NCBI GenBank assembly: GCA_016789445.1
Contig: JAEUQT010000002.1
Location: 291,857-326,475, forward strand
DNA from: a bacterium
GTDB lineage: Bacteria; Patescibacteriota; Minisyncoccia; Phycocordibacterales; UBA2100
DNA: 34,619 nucleotides
Direction: 5' to 3'
A program made the position numbers and the translations under genes. Below are positions 6,758 through 14,265 of the stretch, piece by piece (position 1 is the stretch's first letter; each line of letters starts with the position of its first letter). The notes below the pieces were generated by a model that saw only the letters and a program-made list of their open reading frames with translations, did not search any database and had not been told where the DNA came from.

Positions 6758-7825
6758 ATGGACAAGCTGCGACAGTGGAAGGAACGGATATTGGGACTCG
6801 TTTCCAATGACATAGGTATCGATCTTGGAACAGCGAATACGTTGGTGTACGTGAAAGGGCGTGGCATCGTCATCAATGAGCCGTCGATCGTCGCGTTGAA
6901 TCAGAAGACCGGACAGGTGGTTGCGGTCGGTGCCGAGGCCAAGAACATGCTCGGACGGACGCCCCCGCACATCGTCCCGGTGCAGCCGGTCATCGACGGC
7001 GTCATCTCAGACTTCGAGATCACCTCGGAGATGCTTTCGTATCTCATCAACAAAGCGCAGGCAGGGCACACCAAACTGCTGGGCCCGCGGGTCGTCGTCG
7101 GTGTCCCGTCCGGAATAACGTCGGTTGAAGTGCGTGCGGTGCGCGATGCGGCGCGCGGCGCGGGTGCGCGCGAAGTGCATATCGTCGAGGAGCCGATGGC
7201 GGCAGCGATCGGCATCGAGCTTCCGGTGCATGAGCCGACGGGAAGCATGGTGATCGATATCGGGGGCGGCACGACCGACGTCGGCATCATCTCGCTCGGC
7301 GGTCTCGTCGTCTCACGCAATATACGTATCGCGGGAGACAAATTCAGTCAGGACATCACGGGGCACGTACGCAATGAGCACAAGATCCTCATCGGCGAAA
7401 AGACGGCGGAGGAGCTGAAGATAGCCGGTGCATCGATACTCCGCGGCGATAAGATCGCGATGACGGCGCGTGGGCGCGACCTCGTGACCGGACTTCCGCG
7501 CGAGATCGAAGTCACCGATGAGGATATCCGTGCGGCGATCGGGCATAGCGTCGATGATCTCGTCGAGCAGGTGAAAGACGTCATCGAGGCGACGCCGCCG
7601 GAATTGCTCGCCGACGTCATGCAGCGCGGTATCTATCTTGCCGGCGGCGGCGCCATGATCCGCGGGCTTCCTGAATTCCTCACCGCCGCCCTCGGTGTGC
7701 CGGTGGTCGTCGCGAGCGATCCTCTTACGGCAGTCGTGCGTGGTACGGCAGTCATATTGGAAGACATGGATGCATTCCGTGCCGCGCTTCTCACCAACGA
7801 AGACGAGCTCGTGCCTACCGAATAA
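6758..7825 (+). CDS. mreB: MreB rod-shape determining protein (paralogue 2)
   Basis: A 355-residue actin homologue with phosphate loops at GIDLGTANTLVYV and DIGGGTTDVGIISLGG, and LAGGGAMIRGLPEFL near the end. An N-terminal amphipathic-looking stretch of about 16 residues (LRQWKERILGLV) precedes the fold, as in membrane-bound MreB proteins. It heads the mreB-mreC-mreD-PBP2 block and starts two bases after proS, so it shares that transcript. This is the canonical cell-elongation copy; the gene at 280 is its paralogue. Confidence 0.97.
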   Translation: MDKLRQWKERILGLVSNDIGIDLGTANTLVYVKGRGIVINEPSIVALNQKTGQVVAVGAEAKNMLGRTPPHIVPVQPVIDGVISDFEITSEMLSYLINKAQAGHTKLLGPRVVVGVPSGITSVEVRAVRDAARGAGAREVHIVEEPMAAAIGIELPVHEPTGSMVIDIGGGTTDVGIISLGGLVVSRNIRIAGDKFSQDITGHVRNEHKILIGEKTAEELKIAGASILRGDKIAMTARGRDLVTGLPREIEVTDEDIRAAIGHSVDDLVEQVKDVIEATPPELLADVMQRGIYLAGGGAMIRGLPEFLTAALGVPVVVASDPLTAVVRGTAVILEDMDAFRAALLTNEDELVPTE

Positions 7826-7828
7826 GGT

Positions 7829-8626
7829 ATGGATCCGCTCTATCGTCCCCGTCGTCGATCGATTGATGCAGACATGCCGCTCTTCGTGGCGTTCATCGCG
7901 ATACTCTTCGTGGCAGCATTCGTCTTCGGCATCGACAGGATCTCCGGTGGCGCGGTGCGCGGCTATGCGCGCCAAGGTGGCAGCCTGATCTGGGCGACCG
8001 CATCTGCCGCAGGTTCCGCAGTCACGGGAAACGGCGTCTTGAGTGCCAAGCAGACGCTCATCGAGGAGAATGAACAGCTGAAAGATGAGATCGCGAAGCG
8101 TGACGAAAATGCCATGCGGTATGCAGCGCTCGCCGAGGAGAATGCGGCCCTGCGCGAGCAACTCGGTCTCGTCTCGGAAGAAGGGGTAACGGTTCCGGTC
8201 CTTTCTTCGTTCGAATCATCCCCCTATGGCACCTTCCGCATCGGCGGCGGTGCCGCTGCAGGCATCGAAGAGGGAAGTATCGTGCTTACTCCCGGCGGAT
8301 TCGTGCTCGGCGCGGTTACGTTCGTTTCCCCGCGAACCGCCACCGTCGAAGCGTTCTTCGCTCCCGGAAAAGAACTGCAGATGCAGGTGAATGGCATCCC
8401 GTTCATGGCTGATGGTCGCGGCGGCGGGAATGCGCGCGGCGAGATCCCGCGTGATGCGCAGGTCGCACTGAACGATGCGGTGATCGTCCCTGCCTTCGGC
8501 GGGCGCACTGCCGGTATCGTCGGTAAGATCGAATCGGCATCATCGAGCGCCTACACGACATTGTTCATACGTATCCCGCGCAATCTGGATTCGCTCCGCT
8601 ATGTTCACGTACTACCGCTTCAGTAG
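7829..8626 (+). CDS. mreC: rod-shape determining protein MreC
   Basis: A 265-residue bitopic protein that links MreB filaments to the periplasmic peptidoglycan synthases. A short cytoplasmic N-terminus rich in Arg precedes the TM helix at about 18-37. A coiled coil follows (IEENEQLKDEIAKRDEN to EENAALREQLG), then the beta-rich domain with SSFESSPYGTFRIGGG. It begins four bases after mreB and its 3' end overlaps mreD by 26 bases, a sign of translational coupling. Confidence 0.93.
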   Translation: MDPLYRPRRRSIDADMPLFVAFIAILFVAAFVFGIDRISGGAVRGYARQGGSLIWATASAAGSAVTGNGVLSAKQTLIEENEQLKDEIAKRDENAMRYAALAEENAALREQLGLVSEEGVTVPVLSSFESSPYGTFRIGGGAAAGIEEGSIVLTPGGFVLGAVTFVSPRTATVEAFFAPGKELQMQVNGIPFMADGRGGGNARGEIPRDAQVALNDAVIVPAFGGRTAGIVGKIESASSSAYTTLFIRIPRNLDSLRYVHVLPLQ

Positions 8627-8897
8627 ATTCAGGATATTCCTCGGTATCATCATGTTCACGAGCGCGGTCTTCGCGCCGTGGTGGGTGCCGCTCATTGCCG
8701 CCGTCATCCTTTCCTTGCGTTTCCGTGCATGGGAGGTGATCCTGGCGGGCATGTTCATGGATCTCTACTGGATGCCGGCCTACGTTTCTTTTGCTTCGTT
8801 CGATTCCATTCCTTTTGCCACGGTTGTCGCGGCAGTGCTGGTTTTCGGTTTAGAACCTATTCGCAAACAACTGCTGGTGGGGCCTGAGATACTCTAA
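8601..8897 (+). CDS. mreD: MreD-like membrane protein, short
   Basis: A 98-residue protein with about three hydrophobic segments. The position directly after mreC, overlapping it by 26 bases, and the motif LAGMFMDLYW (typical MreD has a G-x-x-x-D signature) identify it. It is much shorter than the usual 160-170 residues, so one or two TM helices may have been lost. It is expected to act in the elongation complex with MreC and PBP2. The family is assigned mainly on context plus the short motif. Confidence 0.8.
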   Translation: MFTYYRFSRFRIFLGIIMFTSAVFAPWWVPLIAAVILSLRFRAWEVILAGMFMDLYWMPAYVSFASFDSIPFATVVAAVLVFGLEPIRKQLLVGPEIL

Positions 8898-8913
8898 TTC
8901 ATCCCATCTTTGA

Positions 8914-8919
8914 TATAGT
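8914..8919 (+). promoter_or_regulatory. -10 box for a leaderless PBP2 transcript
   Basis: TATAGT ends seven bases before the ATG at 8927, so transcription would start at or beside the start codon. No SD is seen. It gives PBP2 an internal promoter inside the mre block. Confidence 0.6.
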
Positions 8920-8926
8920 GCTGCCC

Positions 8927-10609
8927 ATGTGGCGACGGAAGAAGGTGTTCGTACGCGAGATCGAGCCGGACGAGATATTCCTCGATTCTTCCAATCTCCC
9001 GAAACTCGATGCATCCCAATTCGAGGGGCGTGTCGAGCGACCGGTATCCTCGTTCGCGATCCTTGCCGTCGGCGGGATCTTCGGCGTGGTAATGCTCGCG
9101 TTCGGTGCGCAGGCATTCAGCCTGCAGGTCCTCAACGGCGAGACGTATGCGGACATCTCGCGTAACAACCGCCTCGAACGCGATGTCATTTTTGCGACGC
9201 GCGGTATTCTGACCGACCGCAACGGGAAGGAGCTCGCGTGGAACGAGCTCGATACTGATCCGAATGCGACGACAACGCTACCGTATGCGATGCGTCATTA
9301 CACCGAGCTGCCAGGCTTCTCGCATCTTCTCGGCTTCGTGCGCTATCCGAAGGCCGACGCTTCCGGATCGTGGTGGCGTGAAGAGTATGTCGGCGTATCC
9401 GGCATCGAAGGCGTCTATAACGATCGCATCGCGGGGGAAAACGGCAGTTCGATGGCTGAGACGAACGCACGCGGCCAGCTGGTGCGCGAGGATATCGTCG
9501 ATCCGCCGGTGGATGGCGAAACGCTGAAGCTTTCGATCGATGCGGACATCCAGACGGAGCTCGCCCGTCGATTGGAAGCGCATGCCGAGAATCAGCGATT
9601 CCAAGGAGGTGCGGCGGCGATCATGGATGTGCATACCGGAGAACTCATCGCGCTGGTGAGTTTTCCCGAATATGACAACGATGCATTCGCGAACGGAGAT
9701 AGTGCGATCGTCGCCGCTGCGAATACCGATGCGCGTACGCCGCTCCTCAATCGAGCGGTGGCCGGACTCTATGCGCCGGGCTCCATCGTGAAGCCGATGT
9801 TCGCGGCAGCAGCGCTCGCCGAAGGTATCATCTCGCCGGATAAGGCGATCCTTTCCACCGGATCGATCTCGATACCGAATCCGTATTTCCCGGACAAGCC
9901 GTCGATCTTCCGCGACTGGAAGGCGCATGGCTACACCGACATGCGTCGTGCGATCGCGGTCTCCGCCGACGTCTACTTCTACGCGATCGGCGGCGGATAT
10001 CAGGATCAGAAAGGTCTCGGCATCCGGCGTATCGACGAGTGGGCGAAGAAGTTCGGCTTCTCGACGGTCACCGGCATCGCGCTCGGCGGCGAACCGCTGG
10101 GAACCATCCCGACACCGGAGTGGAAGAAAGAGGTATTCGATGATGATTGGCGATTGGGAGATACGTACAACACCGCGATCGGCCAGTATGGATTCCAAGT
10201 GACGCCGCTGCAGGTCGTCCGGTTCATCGGCGGTATCGCGAGCGGAAAACTCGTCGTCCCGCAGCTGCTTGCAGGAGGGCAGGGAGCAACGACGGACCTC
10301 GGCATCAGCGAAGCGCATCTGAAGATCGTGCGTGAAGGCATGCGCGCAGCGGTGACCGACGGCGGAACGGCACAAGCGCTCAATATGGGCGGAATAGATA
10401 TCGGCGGGAAGACCGGTACCGCGCAGGTGGGGAATCGCAATCAGTATATGAATTCGTGGGTGGTCGGTTTCTGGCCGTATGATAATCCGAAGTACGCGTT
10501 CGCGGTGGTTTTGGAGAAGGCGCCGGCGAATACGCTTTCGGGTGCATCACCTGCCATGGCACCGTTCTTCCAATGGCTGCGGGACAACAAGCCTGAGTAC
10601 GTGCGTTGA
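8927..10609 (+). CDS. mrdA: penicillin-binding protein 2 (elongation transpeptidase)
   Basis: A 560-residue class B PBP that cross-links peptidoglycan during cell elongation. There is one TM helix at about 42-65, a dimerisation/pedestal region, then the transpeptidase domain. The active site has S286-I-V-K289 (APGSIVKP), a second motif S346-A-D348 (the SxD variant seen in PBP2 proteins) and K495-T-G-T-A. The ATG at 8927 is chosen over the GTG at 8918 because the -10 box TATAGT overlaps the latter. The gene closes the mre block. No rodA is present next to it, which is unusual since rodA commonly accompanies this gene. Confidence 0.95.
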   Translation: MWRRKKVFVREIEPDEIFLDSSNLPKLDASQFEGRVERPVSSFAILAVGGIFGVVMLAFGAQAFSLQVLNGETYADISRNNRLERDVIFATRGILTDRNGKELAWNELDTDPNATTTLPYAMRHYTELPGFSHLLGFVRYPKADASGSWWREEYVGVSGIEGVYNDRIAGENGSSMAETNARGQLVREDIVDPPVDGETLKLSIDADIQTELARRLEAHAENQRFQGGAAAIMDVHTGELIALVSFPEYDNDAFANGDSAIVAAANTDARTPLLNRAVAGLYAPGSIVKPMFAAAALAEGIISPDKAILSTGSISIPNPYFPDKPSIFRDWKAHGYTDMRRAIAVSADVYFYAIGGGYQDQKGLGIRRIDEWAKKFGFSTVTGIALGGEPLGTIPTPEWKKEVFDDDWRLGDTYNTAIGQYGFQVTPLQVVRFIGGIASGKLVVPQLLAGGQGATTDLGISEAHLKIVREGMRAAVTDGGTAQALNMGGIDIGGKTGTAQVGNRNQYMNSWVVGFWPYDNPKYAFAVVLEKAPANTLSGASPAMAPFFQWLRDNKPEYVR

Positions 10610-10610
10610 T

Positions 10611-10638
10611 TTTGATATATCGCGGCGGGGAGTATAGT
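10611..10638 (+). promoter_or_regulatory. promoter of the Cys-rich secreted protein
   Basis: TATAGT at 10633-10638 with a weak -35 (TTTGAT, 16-base spacer). About 105 bases of purine-rich leader follow, containing a second SD-like sequence near 10683, before the gene's own SD. Confidence 0.45.
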
Positions 10639-10747
10639 TCGGATACGGACGAGTGATCGTCCTGGAGATCTTTGTATACGAAAAGGAGGAACGACGAGGA
10701 GAAACCCTGTCGTGATCATGCGGCAGGAATCTGAAAGGAGACAGGCA

Positions 10748-11149
10748 ATGAAGCGATTGCTGGCGGCTTTCGCTTTTGTGTTGGTGACGGTGTCGGCCTA
10801 TGCCGAACCGCCACGCCCGTATAACTGCCTCACGTCGAAGGCCGGATGCGAGATCGTGATCCGCATCCCCGACGGCCAACCGGGGCAGATCCTCAAGTTC
10901 GAGACCTGCAAGCCTTCATGCGACCCCGCGTATCCGGAGCATCCTTTCAAACCGGGGGAATGCTTCAAGACGTGTGATCGCAATCATAAGGAGCGAGGCT
11001 GGGAGACTCATTACATCACTCCTCCTGACGGTGAAGTCTGCAGGAACCGTGACGGCATCGATGAGGCGCTGCGCTGGATCGAGCAGCATAGACCTGGATG
11101 GGTCTGGGCCGGCTCGGGATGCGTCATGAACCGATTCGCGGATATGTGA
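10748..11149 (+). CDS. secreted cysteine-rich protein
   Basis: A 133-residue protein with a clear signal peptide (MKRLLAAFAFVLVTVSAYA, cut before EPP). The mature part has eight Cys, an even number that suggests four disulfides, in pairs such as TCKPSC and ECFKTC. It contains no membrane segment after the signal. AGGAG lies seven bases before the ATG. I recognise no family. It is monocistronic, with promoter and terminator, and matches the style of the small secreted genes at 20.5-24 kb. The function is unknown. Confidence 0.8.
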   Translation: MKRLLAAFAFVLVTVSAYAEPPRPYNCLTSKAGCEIVIRIPDGQPGQILKFETCKPSCDPAYPEHPFKPGECFKTCDRNHKERGWETHYITPPDGEVCRNRDGIDEALRWIEQHRPGWVWAGSGCVMNRFADM

Positions 11150-11154
11150 TACGA

Positions 11155-11186
11155 AAGGCCGAGACGATTGTCTCGGCCTTTTTTTG
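11155..11186 (+). terminator. strong terminator
   Basis: AAGGCCGAGAC and GTCTCGGCCTT flank a GATT loop and are followed by seven T. It ends the Cys-rich gene. Confidence 0.95.
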
Positions 11187-11190
11187 CAGC

Positions 11191-11218
11191 TTGCGTATAA
11201 ATGGGGGCAGGATACAAT
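11191..11218 (+). promoter_or_regulatory. greA promoter
   Basis: TTGCGT at 11191-11196, a 16-base spacer and TACAAT at 11213-11218. The leader to the ATG at 11240 would be about 15 bases and contains no clear SD. Confidence 0.65.
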
Positions 11219-11239
11219 ACGGACGCCTCTCATTTTTCT

Positions 11240-11710
11240 ATGATCGCAGACGAAAACACCTATCTCTCTCGCGAGAAATTCGACGAGCTTACCAAGGAAT
11301 TGGAACACCTGAAGACGGTGCGCCGCCGCGAGATCGCGGAGCAGCTCGAATACGCACGCTCCTTGGGCGATCTTTCAGAGAACGCCGAATACGAAGAAGC
11401 GCGTAACCTCCAGGCTGCGACTGAAGACCGCATCCGCGCCGTCGAAGAGCAGCTCTCCCGTGCACGCATCATCGAACACACCAAGGGCTCGAACGTCTCC
11501 CTCGGTTCGCACGTCACCATCCAGAAGATCGGCGAGAAAGACGAGCACACCTACGAGGTCGTCGGTTCCGCGGAAGCGAACATGCAGGATCGTAAGATCT
11601 CGCATCTCTCCCCGCTCGGCTCCGCGCTCATGGGCAAGAAGAAAGGGGATCAGTTCTCCTTCAATACGCCGAAGGGTGCTCAGAAGTACAAGATCGTTGC
11701 GGTCAAATAA
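11240..11710 (+). CDS. greA: transcription elongation factor GreA
   Basis: A 156-residue protein of normal GreA length. GreA enters the RNA polymerase secondary channel and stimulates cleavage of backtracked RNA. The N-terminal coiled coil (KELEHLKTVRRREIAEQLEYA, then the tip GDLSENAEYEEA with the two acidic residues) is intact. The C-terminal FKBP-like domain includes SPLGSALMGKKKGD. The start at 11240 is chosen because a longer in-frame option at 11201 would begin inside the promoter. A large inverted repeat lies 18 bases after the stop. Confidence 0.97.
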   Translation: MIADENTYLSREKFDELTKELEHLKTVRRREIAEQLEYARSLGDLSENAEYEEARNLQAATEDRIRAVEEQLSRARIIEHTKGSNVSLGSHVTIQKIGEKDEHTYEVVGSAEANMQDRKISHLSPLGSALMGKKKGDQFSFNTPKGAQKYKIVAVK

Positions 11711-11728
11711 AGACTCGCTCGCGGAGTA

Positions 11729-11826
11729 TGCAAAATACTTCTCTCGGGTCGCTATCTGCGCCTGCTGGCGCAGCGCTCAGTCTCGGCCCCGTCGGGCCTG
11801 CGAAGACCCTCGTGAAGTATTTTGCA
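11729..11826. repeat. large inverted repeat with nested hairpins after greA
   Basis: Outer arms of 13 bases are perfectly complementary (11729-11741 and 11814-11826). After a 4x4 internal loop another five pairs form (GGGTC with GACCC). Inside are two smaller hairpins, CTGCGCC/GGCGCAG and GGCCC/GGGCC. It has no T run typical of a terminator. It may be a structured RNA, a strong 3' stability element for greA mRNA, or a non-autonomous repeat. Confidence 0.6.
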
Positions 11827-11870
11827 CACCCCGTCTCGCTTCGTTTGTGAGGAATGCGAATTCAGAAATA

Positions 11871-11885
11871 CTGTACTTTGTACAG
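11871..11885. promoter_or_regulatory. palindrome upstream of the DoxX gene
   Basis: CTGTAC-TTT-GTACAG is a perfect inverted repeat about 70 bases before the start at 11954, close to a possible TATACG -10 box (11909-11914). It could be an operator; no regulator can be assigned. Confidence 0.35.
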
Positions 11886-11953
11886 TTATCCACTTGCGTA
11901 AGCGGGACTATACGCTACGCTTCCTGCATTAGTTGCTAACAAACGTGCGCAAT

Positions 11954-12316
11954 ATGCAAAAGTGGCTTCCCGTAATCGGGCGTGTGCTCATCGGTCTTCT
12001 CTTCCTCGGAGGTGCGATGAAATTTATGAATATCGCCGGAACGACGGCGTTCATCGCTTCTGTCGGTCTTCCGATGGCAACCGTGGTGTTCTGGCTCTCG
12101 ACCCTGCTCGAGGTCGGCGCAGCGCTCGCGATCATCTTCGGTTTCAAGACGCGCATCGCGGCCTGGGCGCTCGTGGCATATACGTTCCTCACGATCGTCT
12201 TCTTCCATAATCCGATCGCGGATCAGATGCAGCTGACGCAGGCTCTGAAGAATCTTGCGATCATCGGCGGCCTCCTGCTTCTCATCGTCCATTCGGACAA
12301 GAAGGAGATCGCGTAA
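11954..12316 (+). CDS. DoxX-family membrane protein
   Basis: A 120-residue integral membrane protein with four hydrophobic segments. The N-terminal helix GRVLIGLLFLGGAMKF is typical of DoxX, followed by LSTLLEVGAALAIIFGF and the loop with HNP. DoxX proteins are linked to redox and thiosulfate metabolism or membrane stress in other bacteria, but the biochemical role is not settled. The ATG at 11954 is preferred; a TTG at 11933 would add only seven non-hydrophobic residues. It ends at a GC-rich hairpin terminator. Confidence 0.85.
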   Translation: MQKWLPVIGRVLIGLLFLGGAMKFMNIAGTTAFIASVGLPMATVVFWLSTLLEVGAALAIIFGFKTRIAAWALVAYTFLTIVFFHNPIADQMQLTQALKNLAIIGGLLLLIVHSDKKEIA

Positions 12317-12342
12317 GCGGATCTCTCGTTGGTTTCGGAAAT

Positions 12343-12370
12343 GCGCGGCCGAAAGGCCGCGCGTTTGCTT
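12343..12370 (+). terminator. GC-rich hairpin after the DoxX gene
   Basis: GCGCGGCC and GGCCGCGC close a GAAA tetraloop and are followed by a moderately T-rich stretch. Confidence 0.75.
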
Positions 12371-12405
12371 GAAGAAGCAGGTGTTTTGGGTGATACTGCC
12401 CGCAC

Positions 12406-12479
12406 GCGCCTTTAGCTCAGTTGGTTAGAGCGTTCGATTCACATTCGAAAGGTCTCAGGTTCGAATCCTGAAAGGCGCA
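12406..12479 (+). tRNA. tRNA-Val (anticodon CAC)
   Basis: The cloverleaf is complete. Acceptor GCGCCTT pairs with AAGGCGC, the D stem is GCTC/GAGC, and the anticodon stem TTCGA/TCGAA holds the loop TTCACAT. The T arm is TCAGG-TTCGAAT-CCTGA. The anticodon CAC reads GUG. CCA is not encoded. Confidence 0.95.
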
Positions 12480-12511
12480 CCCGTCGTGTGACGGATGCTC
12501 GTGTCTTGTGT

Positions 12512-12585
12512 CGGGCCGTAGTATACCGGTAGTACGTGCGATTCGGGTTCGTAAAGACCGGGTTCGATTCCCGGCGGCCCGACCA
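12512..12585 (+). tRNA. tRNA-Pro (anticodon CGG)
   Basis: Acceptor CGGGCCG pairs with CGGCCCG, the D stem is GTAT/GTAC, and the anticodon stem TGCGA/TCGTA holds the loop TTCGGGT. The T arm is CCGGG-TTCGATT-CCCGG. CCA is encoded after the discriminator A. The anticodon CGG reads CCG. The next protein gene starts within or just after this tRNA. Confidence 0.95.
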
Positions 12586-12607
12586 AAGACATGATCCCGA
12601 TCGGCTT

Positions 12608-13987
12608 ATAGCAACCAAACCCACCAAAAAGAAGAACGGTCACAAGAAATTCTGGAAACTCGGTGTCGAGGAATTCAACACCGCGCATTTCGATATCTCT
12701 CCGGAGGGGGAGCTGGTGGTGCGCGAGGGCAACTACCAGTACAACATCCATAAGATCGTAAAGAAGTTCGGCACGTCCACCGAGATCGCGTTCCCGACCA
12801 TCATCGAGAACCGCGTGCGCGATCTCATCGAGACCTTCAACGCATACATCAAGATCCTCGGTTACAAAGGGAAGTTCCACTACCACTATCCGATGAAGGT
12901 GAACCAGAACAAGGAGTTCGTGCTTCCTGCCGTCGCAGAGGGCGCGAACCTTGATGTCGCAAGCGCGAACGAGCTCTATCTCGTGAAGAAGATGATCGAG
13001 AGCGAGCGGTTCAATGCGAAGATCCGCGTGACGTGCAACGGCCCGAAGACGCCGAAGTACATGGATCTCATCGAGGAGCTGCGCGGCAAGGGGCTCAACG
13101 TGGTGCCGATCATCGAGGATTATGTGGAGCTCGAGCGCATGAAGAAGTTCGACGGTCCCGTCGGTATCCGCGTGAATCTCGATGTGAAGATCAAGGCGCA
13201 CTGGGATAAGAAGTTCAACCGCTTCGGATTCACCGAAGACGAACTCCTGAAGCTCGGCAAGGTGCGCAACCTCACCATCCTCCACTACCACATCTCGAGC
13301 CAGATGGAATCGACGGATTCATTCGCAAAGCCGTTGAAGCGTGCGATCGAGCTCTTCGCGAAATTGCGCGAGAAGAATCCCGGACTCGACACCATAGATC
13401 TCGGCGGTGGTGCGGCAGTCCCGTATGAGAAGAAGCGCATGTATACCGGCAAATCGCTCATCCAGAAGATCGTAAAGACCGCGAAATCGCATGCCGACAA
13501 GATCGGCGTGCGTCATCCGCACATCATCGTGGAATGGGGCAGATATGTCGCGGCTCCCGCACAGATGACCATCTATAAGATATTGGCCGAGAAGACGATC
13601 GAGACGAAGAGCGACAAGCAATGGTATGTCATCGACGGTTCATTCATGAACGATCTCATCGATTCGTGGGCGATCCATCAGAAGTGGCACGTCGTCCCGG
13701 TGAACGCCATGCATGCGCGCAAGCTCGTGAAGACGTGGCTCGCGGGATCATCATGCGACAGCGATGACAAATACACGGCCGGTGGTACGCATATTCTTCT
13801 CCCGTCTCTCGAAAATGTTGAGGAGCTGTATGTTGCGATCCTCGACACCGGTGCGTATCAGGATCCTCTGGCATCACACCACTGCCTTCTCTCTTCACCG
13901 GCGAAACTCGTCGTTGCAAATGGGGAGATCAAGCTCGCACGTAAGCGGGAGCTGCCGGAAGATGTAGGTAAGCTTTTCGGGTGGTAA
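12608..13987 (+). CDS. speA: biosynthetic arginine decarboxylase-like PLP enzyme (SpeA-type), start uncertain
   Basis: About 459 residues of a fold-type III PLP decarboxylase. The PLP lysine is in HYPMKVNQ, the family signature of SpeA. Other supporting motifs are LHYHISSQM, IDLGGGAAVPYE and the C-terminal active-site segment GSSCDSDDKY. SpeA converts arginine to agmatine, the first step of one polyamine route; related decarboxylases could share these motifs, so substrate is inferred. It is shorter than the roughly 630-660 residues of proteobacterial SpeA. The homologous N-terminus (near FWKLGVEEF) has no ATG, GTG or TTG before it outside the tRNA. The in-frame GTG at 12536 is inside tRNA-Pro, and the ATG at 12591 is in another frame. 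The coordinate given is the in-frame ATA at 12608 and is a guess. Confidence 0.8.
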   Translation: MATKPTKKKNGHKKFWKLGVEEFNTAHFDISPEGELVVREGNYQYNIHKIVKKFGTSTEIAFPTIIENRVRDLIETFNAYIKILGYKGKFHYHYPMKVNQNKEFVLPAVAEGANLDVASANELYLVKKMIESERFNAKIRVTCNGPKTPKYMDLIEELRGKGLNVVPIIEDYVELERMKKFDGPVGIRVNLDVKIKAHWDKKFNRFGFTEDELLKLGKVRNLTILHYHISSQMESTDSFAKPLKRAIELFAKLREKNPGLDTIDLGGGAAVPYEKKRMYTGKSLIQKIVKTAKSHADKIGVRHPHIIVEWGRYVAAPAQMTIYKILAEKTIETKSDKQWYVIDGSFMNDLIDSWAIHQKWHVVPVNAMHARKLVKTWLAGSSCDSDDKYTAGGTHILLPSLENVEELYVAILDTGAYQDPLASHHCLLSSPAKLVVANGEIKLARKRELPEDVGKLFGW

Positions 13988-14003
13988 CATACGCCCGATA
14001 AAA

Positions 14004-14074
14004 CGGGCCGTAGTATACCGGTAGTACGCATGCATGGGGTGCATGTAGATCGGGTTCGATTCCCGACGGCCCGA
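14004..14074 (+). tRNA. tRNA-Pro (anticodon GGG)
   Basis: Acceptor CGGGCCG/CGGCCCG, D stem GTAT/GTAC, and anticodon stem CATGC/GCATG with loop ATGGGGT, giving anticodon GGG (reads CCC and CCU). The T arm is TCGGG-TTCGATT-CCCGA. No CCA is encoded; AAAAT follows. Its first 25 bases are nearly identical to tRNA-Pro(CGG). Its 3' end is duplicated about 168 bases downstream. Confidence 0.93.
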
Positions 14075-14247
14075 AAATAGCAAAGCGATTTTCGGGCTGC
14101 AGCGATATGCCGGTGGCATGTCGCGGCGGGAATCGAAGGGCGGAGCGGGGCCCGCATCAGCGGATGCGGGTGCGAGCCGGGGTCGCGGAAATTTCCGAGC
14201 GTCGGCGAGGAAATTATCCGTGACCGATTCCGACGGCCCGAAAAAAG
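14058..14247. mobile_element. small insertion-like element duplicating the tRNA-Pro 3' end
   Basis: The tRNA 3' end (CGATTCCCGACGGCCCGAAAA, starting at 14058) is repeated at 14225-14244 with one base missing. The 150 or so bases between hold no gene. They contain an inverted copy of part of the T arm (CGGGAATCGAA near 14128), a perfect ten-pair hairpin GCCCGAAAAT/ATTTTCGGGC that uses the tRNA 3' end, and a GC hairpin CCCGCATC/GGATGCGGG. They also contain the dispersed repeat at 14179-14225. The layout resembles an attachment-site duplication or a hairpin element inserted at a tRNA end; no integrase is present. Confidence 0.5.
14179..14225 (+). repeat. dispersed hairpin repeat, copy 1
   Basis: Begins GGGGTCGCGGAA and ends TATCCGTGACC; the ends GTCGCGGA and TCCGTGAC pair. 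It shares both ends with the copy at 26644-26681 and a core with the reverse copy at 15186-15217. It lies just upstream of the leaderless cupredoxin-like gene. Confidence 0.6.
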
Positions 14248-14252
14248 TGGGG

Positions 14253-14258
14253 TATACT
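14253..14258 (+). promoter_or_regulatory. -10 box of a leaderless transcript
   Basis: TATACT ends seven bases before the ATG at 14266, and there is no SD. It sits immediately after the duplicated tRNA 3' end. Confidence 0.6.
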
Positions 14259-14265
14259 TTTGTTC

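Noticed and set aside
9278-10375. A 365-codon reverse frame opposite PBP2
   Set aside because: Shadow of the PBP2 gene, with Arg/Asp-biased composition and no start signals.
11871-11885. LexA-like box (CTGTAC-TTT-GTACAG)
   Set aside because: The half-site spacing is one base short of the E. coli box, and no SOS gene is near; kept only as a generic palindrome.
12536-12610. A GTG start for the arginine-decarboxylase-like gene inside tRNA-Pro
   Set aside because: It would translate the mature tRNA sequence, and the extra residues match nothing in the family.
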